Positions 9,029 through 19,819 of a stretch of 64,000 nt of DNA are shown here, one piece after another. Under the pieces are notes generated by a model. That model did no database searches. It was not told the DNA's origin and was given only the letters and a program-made list of their open reading frames with translations. The position numbers and the translations under genes are program-made. The stretch lies in the NCBI GenBank assembly GCA_029990175.1, contig JARKIP010000035.1:35664001-35728000 (forward strand), given 5' to 3'. The stretch comes from Petunia secreta (Eukaryota; Streptophyta; Magnoliopsida; Solanales; Solanaceae). Within the stretch, counting starts at the first letter, position 1, and every line of letters starts with the position of its first letter.

Positions 9029-12000
9029 ATGGCGGAGGAGAAAGCAAAGAGTACCATTGAGGTTCCAACCGACGTCTTGGCTAGCTTGTTAGCCGAGGTG
9101 AAGGCCCTAAACCTTAAAATGGAGGTTCTTGAAAAGGAGAGGACCCCGAGTGTCCAAAAGGACCCCAATGAAGGCACTAGTGATGATTCCATCATGAAGC
9201 CGGATCATTATGCGGAGCTAGTTCGTCGACAACGGTTGAGGGATGAGGCTCTTGCTAGAGAAAGAATGTTGGGCAATCCCCAACCCTTGGGCAATCCCCA
9301 AGGAGATGTTCCATTCCTAAGGCCACGGAGAAACATTGCACCTCTTGAGCAAGTTGATGAAGCTCAAGAAGGGGAGGGCCTCGGACTTGATGATGATTAC
9401 TTTGATGTCCCCTATCCAAATAGGAGGGCGATGAATGGAGGCCGAGGTATAGATAGAGGTCGTGGTCGAGGTCGAGGACCACCAAGAGCTTATATGGGGA
9501 GAAACTTGGGAAGGGAATATGAAGATGTTGATGACAACTATGGGGTTCAACCGGAACAACACCGTGGGGGTCGAGACACTAATCTCAATAGTGTCAAGAT
9601 CACTATCCCGCCTTTCAAGGGGACTAGTGATCCGGAAGCATTTCTTGAATGGAAGATCCAATTGGAGCGGGTCTTTGACACAAATGATATGACCGAGGAG
9701 AAGAAGGCCACTTATGCCATTTCATCATTTGAGTCCTATGCCTCTACTTGGTGGGAATCCATCAAGCGATCAAGGAGAAGGCTTGGATTGCGGATGAACA
9801 TCACTTGGGAAGAATTGAAAGAAGTTATGAACAACAAGTATGTGACTCCCAAGTATCGACAAGAGCAACTCAAAAAGCTCTATGAATTGAAGCAAGGCTA
9901 CAAGTCCGTTGATGAATATTTCAACGACTTTGAGAAAAACCGGATGGCACTTGACATGGAAACGGAGGATGAAGAACAAGCTATCATCCGTTTCAAAAGT
10001 GGTTTGAGTAGGGAGATTGCTTCCCAATTGAGACTTCACATCTTCCACTCCTTGCAAGATGTTTGTGATGCCGCGGTTGAAGCCGAGAAATGGCTCAAGG
10101 AAGAAAAGGCTCCTCGCTATAGGAGTACTACCACCACCACTCCTTCAACTCGCACCAAAGATTGGAAGAGCCCATATGCTAGTGGAGCAAGTGGGAGCCG
10201 AGATGTAAAGAAGCCTTTTGAAAAGGCTACCCCGAAGAGCGACCACAAAGAAGTTGGAGGTACTTCTAAAACTACTTTAAATACTCCTTCTTCTTCTTCC
10301 TTCCAATGTCATAAATGCAAGGGTTATGGCCACTTTTCCAAAGAGTGTCCTACCCGGAAAACGATGATTGTAATGGATGATGGGTTGGTCTATGAGGGTG
10401 AGAGTGAGTCCGAGGGTGAAGTCGAAGAGGAGAGTGAGGAAGTTGAGGGTGAGGGTGAAGAGAGAGCGACGGAGGGGGATGATCCTAATATGTTCCTTGT
10501 GGTACGCCGCATTTTGGGAACTATGTTGAGTGAGGAGAGGGAAGATGAGCAAAGGGAGAACTTGTTCCATGCCCGTTGTAGAGTGAGGGGGCAAGTTTGT
10601 TCCATGATTATTGACTCGGGTAGTTGTGCAAATGTGGTGAGCCAATCTTTGGTCTCACAATTAAAGTTGACTACCATTAAACACCCGAGCCCCTACCGTT
10701 TGCAATGGCTAAGTGAGTGTGGGGAATTGAGGGTAGTGAAGCAAGTCTTGGTTAGGTTCAAGATTGGAAACTATCAAGATGAACACATGTTTGACGTGGT
10801 GCCAATGCAAGCTTGCCATCTTTTGTTTGGAAGGCCTTGGCAATACGACAAACAAGTGGTTCATGATGGCCGGGCCAACACTTACACAGTGAAACATGAG
10901 GGAAAAAGGTTCGTGCTTACACCTTTGACCCCGAAACAAGTAAGTGAAGACTATCGGCGCATGAAAGAGTTGAGGGAAGCGGCGAAGGCCAAATCCCCGA
11001 TTGTGACCAAATCTTTGGCCGAGACTCCACCATCTTCCACCGGTCGCATGTGTGCCATGATGCAACCGGGTGAGATTTTGAAAGGTAATGATGGCACCAA
11101 AATGCTCATATGCCTAGTGCACAAAGGTATGGTTTTAAATTCCGAAAGTGATTATTTATCTAACCCTAACCCTTTGCCTAGTGCCATTGAAAATGTTTTG
11201 CAGGTTTATGAGGACATGTTCCCGGATGAGATGCCGGATGGATTGCCTCCTTTGAGGGGCATTGAACATCAAATTGACTTTGTCCCGGGATCTCAAATTC
11301 CCAACAAGCCGGCATATAGAAGTAACCCCGAGGACACAAGGGAGTTACAAAAGCAAATTGATGAATTGCTTACCAAAGGCTTGGTGCGGGAGAGCTTGAG
11401 CCCATGTGCCGTGCCCGTGATCCTTGTTCCAAAGAAGGATGGCACTTGGAGGATGTGTGTGGATTGTCGAGCGGTCAACAAGATCACGGTAAAGTATCGA
11501 CATCCCATACCTCGATTGGATGACATGTTGGATGAGCTTAGTGGTTCTAGTGTCTTTTCAAAAATAGACCTTAGGTCCGGCTACCACCAAATCCGGATGA
11601 AACCGGGTGATGAGTGGAAAACCGCATTCAAGACTAAATTTGGTCTATATGAATGGTTGGTGATGCCCTTCGGCCTCTCCAACGCACCTAGCACTTTCAT
11701 GAGATTAATGAACCACGTGCTTAAGCCATTTATCAACAAATTCGTGGTCGTCTACTTTGATGACATATTGATTTATAGCAAGTCAATAGACGACCATGTG
11801 GGCCACTTGAGTCAAGTGCTTGAAGTGCTACGAGCCGAAAAGCTCTATGCCAACTTTAAGAAGTGCGCCTTTTGTGTTGAAAAGGTTGTCTTTTTGGGCT
11901 TTGTTGTTAGTGTCAATGGTGTAGAAGTTGATGAATCCAAAGTTGAAGCCATTAGAGATTGGCCTACTCCCACCACCGTTTCTCATGTGCGGAGTTTTCA

Positions 12001-14074
12001 TGGCCTTGCTAGTTTCTATCGGCGCTTTGTTAGAGACTTTAGCACCATTGCCGCACCACTCACGGAGTTGGTGAAAAAGGACAAGTCCTTTGTTTGGGGA
12101 GAGCCGCAAGAGAAGGCTTTCCAAGAATTGAAAAGTAGGTTAAGTACCGCCCCATTGTTGCAATTGCCCGACTTCGGGAAGGCTTTTGAGGTAGAGTGTG
12201 ATGCCTCGGGGGTGGGTATTGGGGGTGTTCTCATGCAAGAAGGGAAACCCGTTGCCTACTTTAGTGAGAAGTTAAAGGGCGCAACCTTGAATTACTCTAC
12301 GTATGACAAGGAGTTGTATGCCCTAGTGAGAGCTTTGGCCCATTGGCAACACTATCTTTGGCCTCGGGAATTCGTGATCAAGAGTGACCACGAGTCACTC
12401 AAACATCTAAGAGGCCAAGAGAAATTGAACAAAAGGCATGCCAAGTGGGTGGAGTTCATTGAGTCTTTCCCTTATGTAATTCATTACAAGAAGGGCAAGG
12501 ACAATGTTGTAGCCGATGCGCTTTCTAGGAAGTTCGCCCTTGCTACCACTCTTGCCTCTAGACTTATGGGTTTTGAGAGTATAAAGTCTTTGTATGAACA
12601 TGACCCAAAGTTCAAGAGCATTCATGATGCTCTAGTGAGTGGAAAGCGGGTGGAGAAATACCAATGGGTTGACGGCTACATTTTTAAAAATGGAAGAGTT
12701 TGTGTGCCCGAGTCCTCATGGAGGGAGCTGCTTGTTCGTGAAGCACATTGTGGGGGCTTGATGGGTCACTTTGGGAGGAACAAAACCTTGGCCATTCTCA
12801 TGGAGCAATTCCATTGGCCAAAGATGGGTGTGCAAGTTGAGAGACTTTGCAATACTTGCTTGGATTGCAAGTATGCTAAGTCCAAATCTAATTCCCATGG
12901 TTTGTATACTCCCCTACCTATTCCTACTAGCCCGTGGATGGATATTTCAATGGATTTTGTTATGGGCTTGCCACGGTCTAAAGGGGGGCACGATAGCATT
13001 TATGTTGTCGTGGATCGGTTCTCCAAAATGGCTCACTTTATTCCTTGTAAGAAGAGTCATGATGCACAACATGTAGCTTCTTTGTTCATTGATAATGTGT
13101 TAAAGTTGCATGGTGTGCCTCAAACCATTGTGAGTGATAGGGACTCTAAGTTCCTTAGCCATTTTTGGAGGTGTCTTTGGGGTGCTCTTGGCACCAAGTT
13201 GTTATTCTCCACGTCCCACCACCCCCAAACGGATGGTCAAACCGAAGTGGTGAACCGAACCTTGGGTGCTCTCCTTAGAGCCATGACCCGAGGTAAGGCC
13301 GGGACTTGGGTTGACAAGTTACCTCTTATGGAGTTTGCTTATAACCGTACATTGCATAGCATGATTGGCTTGACTCCGTTTGAGTGCGTTTATGGTTTTA
13401 ATCCTTTGATTCCACTTGATCTAACCCCTTTGCCCAAGGAAATGGTTGTTAATTTTGAAGGTGAAACCCGTGCTAAAGCCATGCTTGAAATCCATGCCAA
13501 GACGAGGAAGCGCTTGGAGGAAGCCTATGACAAGGTTGCCCTCAAGAAGAACAAGGGGAGGAAGAAGCTGGAACTCAAGAAAGGAGATTGGGTGTGGGTG
13601 CATTTCTGCAAGGAAAGGTTTCCAAACCTCAGGAAAGGGAAATTGGCACCCCGGGGAGATGGACCCTTCCAAGTGATATCCAAGATCAACAACAACGCCT
13701 ATGTGATCGATTTGCCAAGTGAGTATGCTATTTCAAACACTTTTAATGTTAGTGACTTGGCTCCTTTTGATGTAGGTAATGGCACCGTGGAGGACAATGT
13801 CGTGGAGGTTGACGCTACAATTTCGAGGACGAAATCTTCTCAAGAAGGGGAGGATGATGCGGGGCAAACCACCGTCACAAGACCCTTTACGAGAAGCCAA
13901 GCCAAAGCACTTCATGATGCTCACTTACACTTGATCCGGAAGGGCATGGACGATACGAGCTCGGGAGAAGACTTGAAAACGATGCATTGGAGCTCAATCA
14001 ACGTTGAAACAGGGCAGGAAACAGAGCAAGAAGCAGGGGACCAAAACAGGGCCAAAACAGGGGAATTCTGCTGA
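9029..14074 (+). CDS. J1 gag-pol polyprotein (open, 1681 aa)
   Basis: A complete Ty3/gypsy gag-pol in a single frame. By comparison with J2: gag domain about residues 195-370 (FKGTSDPEAFLEW...AEKWLKEEK), CCHC knuckle CHKCKGYGHFSKEC near 426, protease IIDSGSCAN near 528, RT with FSKIDLRSGYHQ and YFDDIL near 909, RNase H with ECDASG near 1058, integrase HHCC near 1239, and D,D35E at about 1309/1370/1406. The GDGPFQV C-terminal module is followed by SRTKSSQEGEDD over the PPT. The last 73 residues, with RPFTRSQAKALHDAHLHL, are coded by the 3' LTR. No stop or frameshift interrupts it, but the H1 insertion in its leader probably prevents normal expression. Confidence 0.95.
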   Translation: MAEEKAKSTIEVPTDVLASLLAEVKALNLKMEVLEKERTPSVQKDPNEGTSDDSIMKPDHYAELVRRQRLRDEALARERMLGNPQPLGNPQGDVPFLRPRRNIAPLEQVDEAQEGEGLGLDDDYFDVPYPNRRAMNGGRGIDRGRGRGRGPPRAYMGRNLGREYEDVDDNYGVQPEQHRGGRDTNLNSVKITIPPFKGTSDPEAFLEWKIQLERVFDTNDMTEEKKATYAISSFESYASTWWESIKRSRRRLGLRMNITWEELKEVMNNKYVTPKYRQEQLKKLYELKQGYKSVDEYFNDFEKNRMALDMETEDEEQAIIRFKSGLSREIASQLRLHIFHSLQDVCDAAVEAEKWLKEEKAPRYRSTTTTTPSTRTKDWKSPYASGASGSRDVKKPFEKATPKSDHKEVGGTSKTTLNTPSSSSFQCHKCKGYGHFSKECPTRKTMIVMDDGLVYEGESESEGEVEEESEEVEGEGEERATEGDDPNMFLVVRRILGTMLSEEREDEQRENLFHARCRVRGQVCSMIIDSGSCANVVSQSLVSQLKLTTIKHPSPYRLQWLSECGELRVVKQVLVRFKIGNYQDEHMFDVVPMQACHLLFGRPWQYDKQVVHDGRANTYTVKHEGKRFVLTPLTPKQVSEDYRRMKELREAAKAKSPIVTKSLAETPPSSTGRMCAMMQPGEILKGNDGTKMLICLVHKGMVLNSESDYLSNPNPLPSAIENVLQVYEDMFPDEMPDGLPPLRGIEHQIDFVPGSQIPNKPAYRSNPEDTRELQKQIDELLTKGLVRESLSPCAVPVILVPKKDGTWRMCVDCRAVNKITVKYRHPIPRLDDMLDELSGSSVFSKIDLRSGYHQIRMKPGDEWKTAFKTKFGLYEWLVMPFGLSNAPSTFMRLMNHVLKPFINKFVVVYFDDILIYSKSIDDHVGHLSQVLEVLRAEKLYANFKKCAFCVEKVVFLGFVVSVNGVEVDESKVEAIRDWPTPTTVSHVRSFHGLASFYRRFVRDFSTIAAPLTELVKKDKSFVWGEPQEKAFQELKSRLSTAPLLQLPDFGKAFEVECDASGVGIGGVLMQEGKPVAYFSEKLKGATLNYSTYDKELYALVRALAHWQHYLWPREFVIKSDHESLKHLRGQEKLNKRHAKWVEFIESFPYVIHYKKGKDNVVADALSRKFALATTLASRLMGFESIKSLYEHDPKFKSIHDALVSGKRVEKYQWVDGYIFKNGRVCVPESSWRELLVREAHCGGLMGHFGRNKTLAILMEQFHWPKMGVQVERLCNTCLDCKYAKSKSNSHGLYTPLPIPTSPWMDISMDFVMGLPRSKGGHDSIYVVVDRFSKMAHFIPCKKSHDAQHVASLFIDNVLKLHGVPQTIVSDRDSKFLSHFWRCLWGALGTKLLFSTSHHPQTDGQTEVVNRTLGALLRAMTRGKAGTWVDKLPLMEFAYNRTLHSMIGLTPFECVYGFNPLIPLDLTPLPKEMVVNFEGETRAKAMLEIHAKTRKRLEEAYDKVALKKNKGRKKLELKKGDWVWVHFCKERFPNLRKGKLAPRGDGPFQVISKINNNAYVIDLPSEYAISNTFNVSDLAPFDVGNGTVEDNVVEVDATISRTKSSQEGEDDAGQTTVTRPFTRSQAKALHDAHLHLIRKGMDDTSSGEDLKTMHWSSINVETGQETEQEAGDQNRAKTGEFC
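13842..13854 (+). other. J1 polypurine tract
   Basis: AAGAAGGGGAGGA lies directly before the LTR start TGATGCGGGGCAAACC. Confidence 0.9.
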
Positions 14075-14607
14075 GCTTACTGCCTGAAGCTGGATTTTTA
14101 TTCTTCGCGATCGCGTGAATACCTTCGCGATCGCGAAGAGTCTCTTTTTGCTCTTCGCCTTCGCGCCATGTCTTGCGCGATCGCGCAACTAGTTTTTAAG
14201 TGTGCCTCGCGATCGCGTATAACCATGCGCGATCGCGATGAACACTTTGGCAGTCTCGGACCAGAAACTAGGAAAACCTTGTAAAGGGGTGTATTTATAA
14301 CACCCCTCTTTCATTTATTGCTATTACCTTACTTTGAACAAAGAACATTAATGAGCATTGCTCTCAAACACTTGTAACTCTTTTTGGCTTGAAATCAATT
14401 GGATGAATCCAAGTTGCTCTTCAATCCATCTTCGATCATTCTATTTGCTTGAGCCTCGTGTCTCTTGAGGATAGTTGCATAGTGTTAGGTGATTCTTTCC
14501 AATCGTTTGGGGTGTAACGGAACAAGTTCTTCGTTGCTACTCGAACTTTAGTGTAAGTCTCGTCTCGCTTTTATCTTTTATCGCTTTCGTGGGTTTGCCC
14601 CTTATCA
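13855..14607 (+). repeat. J1 3' LTR
   Basis: It is 753 bp, TGATGCGGGG...CCCCTTATCA, sharing both terminal decamers with I1. It codes the polyprotein tail up to 14074, then a GCGATCGC palindrome cluster at about 14105-14241 and a TATTTATAA box at 14292-14300. After 14607 the sequence continues as an I-type ORF, so J1 is inserted in I2. The 5' LTR is outside the window. Confidence 0.92.
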
Positions 14608-14842
14608 GAGACCTCCCTTGGGAATTTGTCTAGTGACGAGGGTTGTCTTGGAGGAGTATTTGGAGGTGAGGAGGTACCTCTCGGTGTGTGTAAGAATGCT
14701 CTTAAGAAGGGGAGTGGAGCAATCGATGTTAGTTGTGAATTGAACTATTTCACTTACTCCATCCCACATGTTGAGCACACCTTGAGTGTTGGACATGCCA
14801 AAGCCATTGTGTCACCTTGTGATAAAATTGCATTAGAGGCTT
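14608..14842 (+). pseudogene. I2 remnant: piece of an I-family ORF between J1 and K1
   Basis: It translates to sequence close to I1 residues about 815-890, including EVPLGVC, LKKGSG, VSCELNYF and VEHTLSVGHAKA. It is bounded on the left by the J1 LTR and on the right by the K1 LTR (from 14843). Only this 235-bp slice of the host element is visible, so both J1 and K1 landed within the same ORF of an older I element. Confidence 0.85.
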
Positions 14843-15678
14843 TGATGAGAATCAAAATGCGGAAAAGTAAAAGATAAGAACGAGACGTAACTCGATCTCT
14901 AATCCCAAGTAGCAACGGAGAACTCGTTCCGTTACACCCCGAGAGAAGGACAAGAACACCTACGCTATGCAACTACCCTCGAGCTAACGCGAGCACGCAA
15001 GTAGAATGGTCGGAGAGGAAGAGTATTCATCTAGATCCGCTAGAAGAACTACAAGTCCCAAAACAAAAGGTTTCATTCAATAATCAAGAGCCTTGCTCGT
15101 GTTCAACATTCATTCATCATCAATAATAAACTAAGTGTAAAATAAGCTAGGCTTGGATATTTATAGTGTTTCCCAAGCTTACACAAAGACTTAATTACCC
15201 TTACTAATAAGGTTCATCAAATAAGCCACGTAGGGCAAAATAGTAAAAGAAACATAAGTTCAGCAGCTAGGAGGGGCGCCTGGGGCTGGGAGGGGCGCCT
15301 GGAACAAGCTGAAGCTAGGCTGGGCGCCTGGAGCTAGGCGGGGCGCCTGGCTTGGCCTTCAGCTAGGCTGGGCGCCTGAAGCTAGGCGGGGCGCCTGGCT
15401 TGGCCTTCAGATAGGCTGGGCGCCTAGCCAGGTGGGGCGCCTGGTGCTTTGCTGGGCCTTAGGCAGTGAGCTCCCTAGGCGGGGCGCCTGGGGTAGGCGG
15501 GGCGCCTAGCTCTGCTGGGCTCTCTCCTTCCTTAGGCGTGAGGCCTAGTTTGAGCACCCGGAATGGCTTCCAATCGCTTCCTTCTTCAAGGCCCTTCCTC
15601 ACCAAGTGTATGTGTACTCCTTGGATCTCCTTAGCTTGACTACGTGTGAATGGTCTTGTGGGGGTTTGGGTCTCATCA
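14843..15678 (-). repeat. K1 3' LTR
   Basis: It is 836 bp; on the plus strand it reads TGATGAGAATC...GGGTCTCATCA, followed by TCCTCCCCTTCTT, the reversed PPT region (PPT core slightly altered to AAAAG next to it). U3 holds a cluster of GGCGCC-type palindromes at about 15269-15515. A reversed TATA box (TATTTATA) lies at 15158-15165. The stretch holds no other gene. Confidence 0.9.
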
Positions 15679-18085
15679 TCCTCCCCTTCTTGAAAAGATT
15701 TCGTCCTCGAAATTGAGGCATCATCACCCACGACCGCATCATCACCTACATCCAAAGGAACCAAGTCACAAACATTAAAAGTATTAGAAACTTGATACTC
15801 ACTTGGCAAGTCGACCACATAGGCGTTGTTGTTTATCTTTGAAAGCACTTGGAATGGGCCATCGCCACGGGGTGCTAACTTCCCTTTTCTAAGGTTTGGA
15901 AACCTTTCTTTCCGGAAGTGCACCCACACATAGTCACCCTTCTTGAGTTCCACCTTCTTGCGTCCTTTGTTTTTCTTGGAAGCAACCTTAGCATAGGCTT
16001 CCTCCAAATTCTTCTTCGCCTTTGCATGGAGTTCCATCATTGCTTTTGCTCTAGCTTTACCTTCAAAATTAACAACCATTTGCCTTGGCAAAGGGGTTAG
16101 ATCAAGGGGAATCAAGGGGTTAAAACCATAAACACACTCGAATGGAGTCATGCCAATCATTCTATGCACGGTTCGATTGTAGGCAAACTCCATAAGAGGT
16201 AAACGATCAATCCAAGTCCCGGCCTTACCCCGGGTCATGGCTCTAAGAAGAGCACCCAAGGTTCGGTTTACCACTTCCGTTTGCCCATCGGTTTGTTGGT
16301 GGTGGGACGTGGAGAACAAGAGCTTGGTGCCTAAAGCACCCCATAAACTTCGCCAAAAATGGCTTAGGAACTTAGTGTCCCTATCACTCACTATAGTTTG
16401 AGGCACACCATGTAGCTTCAAAACATTTTCAACAAACAAGGAAGCTACATGTTGGGCATCATCGCATTTCTTGCATGGAATGAAATGAGCCATCTTTGAG
16501 AACCTATCCACAACAACAAAAATTCTATCATGGCCCCCCCTAGTCCTTGGTAATCCCATCACAAAATCCATTGAAATATCCAACCATGGACTAGTAGGTA
16601 CGGGGAGAGGGGTATACAATCCATGGGGGAGGGCTTTGGATTTAGCACGCTTGCACTCAAGGCAATTGTTGCAAAACTTTTCCACTTGCACCCCCATCTT
16701 TGGCCAATGAAATTGTTCCTTAAGAATAGCCAAAGTCTTTCTTGTGCCAAAATGTCCCATGAGTCCCCCGCAATGTGCCTCTTGCACAAGCAACTCCCTC
16801 CAAGAGGACTCCGGAATGCACACTCTACCATTTTTGAAGATATAACCTTTAACCCATTGGTATTTTTCAACTCTCTCCCCCTTCTCTAGAGCGTCATAGA
16901 CACTCTTTAGCTTTGGGTCATGAGCATACATCAATTTAATGCTCTCAGAACCCATGAGCTTAGAGGTGAGAGTGGTGGCTAGAGCAAACTTTCTCGAAAG
17001 GGCATCCGCCACAACATTGTCCTTCCCTTTCTTATATTGAATCACATAGGGAAAGGACTCAATGAATTCAACCCACTTGGCATGTCTCTTATTGAGCTTC
17101 TCTTGGCCTCTCAAATGCTTGAGTGACTCATGGTCACTCTTGATTACAAACTCACGAGGCCAAAGATAGTGTTGCCAATGGGCAAGGGCTCTCACAAGGG
17201 CATACAACTCCTTGTCATAGGTAGAATAGTTCAAGGAGGCCCCTTTCAACTTTTCACTAAAGTAGGCGATGGGTTTGCTATCTTGCATTAATACACCACC
17301 AATTCCCACCCCCGAGGCATCACATTCAACCTCAAATGCCTTTCCGAAGTCGGGCAATTGCAATAGAGGGGCGGTACTCAACCTACTTTTCAATTCATGG
17401 AAGGCCTTCTCTTGAGGCTCTCCCCAAACAAACGGTTGGTCTTTCTTCACCAATTCGGTGAGTGGAGCGGCAATGGAGCTAAAGTCCCTCACAAATCGCC
17501 TATAAAAGCTTGCGAGACCATGAAAACTCCTCACTTGAGTCACGGTAGTAGGAGTAGGCCAATCACGTATGGCCTCTACCTTAGACTCATCCACCTCCAC
17601 TCCTTGAGCACTCACAACAAACCCAAGGAAGACCACCTTCTCAACACCAAAGGCACACTTTTTAAAATTAGCATAGAGCTTTTCGGCTCTCAACTTCTCA
17701 AGCACTAGCCTAAGGTGTTCAACATGGTCGTCTATTGATTTGCTATAGATCAATATATCGTCAAAATAGACGACCACAAACTTGTTGATGAATGGCTTTA
17801 GAACATGGTTCATTAGCCTCATGAAAGTGCTAGGTGCATTGGAGAGCCCAAAGGGCATCACCAACCATTCATAGAGACCAAATTTGGTCTTGAATGCGGT
17901 TTTCCACTCATCACCGGGTTTCATCCGGATTTGATGGTAGCCGGACCTAAGGTCAATTTTGCTAAACACACATGAACCGCTCAATTCATCTAACATATCA
18001 TCAAGTCGGGGAATAGGATGACGGTACTTTACCGTTATTTTGTTCACGGCCCGACAATCAACACACATTCTCCACTCCCTCATCA
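15459..18085 (-). pseudogene. K1 pol with its 5' end deleted
   Basis: The frame reads from WRMCVDCRAVNK in RT through YFDDIL, RNase H (ECDASG, SDHESLKHL), integrase HHCC (EAHCGGLMGHFG, CNNCLEC), D,D,E core and GPF module into an LTR-coded tail with RPFTRSQAKEIQ and GAPPTPGAPPRELTA. Upstream of RT the sequence jumps straight into the acidic region after the gag knuckle, so the protease and first RT part are lost and gag and pol are out of frame with each other. The apparent N-terminus MNCLMRE is read from gag sequence in the wrong frame. An H-to-Q change occurs in the SHHPQTDGQ block (SHHQQTDGQ). Confidence 0.9.
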
Positions 18086-19055
18086 AGCAATTCATTCTCC
18101 TCTACTCCCTCATCTCCCTCTACTCTCTCTACTCCCTCATCTTCCGATTCACTCTCTTTCTCATATGCATCATTGCCCACAACAATCATGGTCCTCTTTG
18201 TAGGACATTCCCTAGCAAAGTGACCATACCCCTTGCACTTGTGGCATTGTATTGAAGAAGAAGTAGGAGCATGTAGTTGAGTTTTAGAGTTACCTCCCAC
18301 ATTAGGTGTGTTCTTCTCAAACGGCTTTTTCACATCCTTGGTAGCATTTGCACCACTTGTTCCACTTGTGCTTGGGAACCTTGCATTTGTAGTAGGAGGC
18401 TTCCAATCCTTCGGTTTGCTTATTGGAGTAGGAGTGCTACTCTTGTAGCGGAGGGATTTCTCCTCCTTGAGCCATTTCTCGGCCTCAACCGCATCTTCAC
18501 ATAGCTTGTAATGATCATCATATTTGTGGAACTTCAATTGTGAAGCTATGTCTCGGTTCAAGCCCCCTTTGAAACGAATCATGGCCGTCTCATTGTCTTC
18601 ATCATCTAAGTCAAGGATCATTCGGATTTGCTCAAATTCATTGAAGTATTCACCAACCGATTTGTATCCTTGCTTCAAATCATATAGTCGCCTTTGTTGT
18701 TCAACCCGGTATTGATTAGTCAAGTACTTCTCATCCATCACACGGATCAACTCTTCCCAAGTAAGATTAATAGCCATACCCGTCCTTCTTCTATTTCTCT
18801 TCACCGACTCCCACCAAGTAGAAGCAAAAGATTCAAAGGAGGATATTGCATACTTGGTCTTCTTCACATCGGGCATATCATTGGTGTCAAAGATACGCTC
18901 CATAGCCAATTTCCAATCAATGTACTCCACCGGGTCACTACTTCCTTTGAAAGAAGGAATAGTGAGCTTCACACTATTAAGGTTGTTGTTGTTGTCACGA
19001 CCCCCTTGGAATGGCTCCGGTTGGCCTCCATGGTGATCATCATAAGCAACATAGT
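18058..19055 (-). pseudogene. K1 gag, 3' part (continues from 26654-27179 across J2)
   Basis: It codes the Ty3-type gag domain (FKGSSDPVEYIDWKLAMERIF...AEKWLKEEK) and the CCHC knuckle CHKCKGYGHFAREC, then an acidic stretch that ends at the deletion junction near 18060-18085. Taken with 26654-27179 and one copy of ATAGT, the two segments give 1524 bases, a whole number of codons, so gag was open before J2 arrived. Confidence 0.9.
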
Positions 19056-19805
19056 TGATGCAACCCAAATTGCATCGAGACCATTCACTCGAAGTCAAGC
19101 CAAGGATATACAAGACGCTCACCTACACTTGGTTTGGAGAGGCGTGGATGAGACGAGCTCGGGGAAGGACTTAAAGGCAATGCATTGGAGCTCATTCCAT
19201 GTGGAAACAGGGCAGGAAACAGTGCAAGAAGCAGGGGAGCAAAACAGGGCAAAAACAGGGGAAGTCTGCTGAGCTTACTGCCTAAGACTGGAAACTTGCT
19301 CTTCGCGATCGCGTCCATCACTCACGCGATCGCGATGACCATTTCTTTTGCCTGCGCGATCGCGCCAAGACTCGCGCTATCGCGACCTTCTGCATTTTAG
19401 TGTTCCACGCGATCGCATATAACTCTGCGCGATCGCGAAGAACACTCGAGTAGCAGCGGACCAGAATGCTAGGAAACATTGTAATGAGGTGCTATAAATG
19501 CCCTCTTTCATCATTTATTGTTTTTACCTTACTTTGAACACAAAACATTAAATGAGCAATGCTCTTGAACCTTGTAACACTTTTGGCTTGAAATCAATTG
19601 GATGAATCCAAGTTGTTCTTCAATCCGTCTTCGATCATTCTATTTGCTCGAGCCTCGTGACTCTTGAGGATAGTTGCATAGTGTTAGGTGATTCTTTCCA
19701 ATCGTTTGGGGTGTAACGGAACTAGTTCTTCGTTGCTACTCGAACTTTAGTGTAAGTCTCGTCTCGCTTTTATCTTTTATCGCTTTCGTATTTTCGATTG
19801 CATCA
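19056..19805 (+). repeat. J2 5' LTR
   Basis: It starts TGATGCAACCC and ends GATTGCATCA. GCGATCGC-type palindromes lie at about 19313-19440, upstream of a CTATAAAT box at 19492-19499. The open reading stretch at its start is the 5' copy of the pol tail and is not translated from here. Confidence 0.95.
19492..19499 (+). promoter_or_regulatory. J2 putative TATA box
   Basis: CTATAAAT lies downstream of the palindrome cluster in U3; the copy in the 3' LTR is at 26335-26342. It corresponds in position to the boxes of I1 and K3. Confidence 0.55.
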
Positions 19806-19807
19806 GT

Positions 19808-19819
19808 TGGTATCAGAGC
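19808..19819 (+). other. J2 primer-binding site
   Basis: TGGTATCAGAGC begins two bases after the 5' LTR, matching the 3' end of plant initiator-Met tRNA. Confidence 0.93.
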
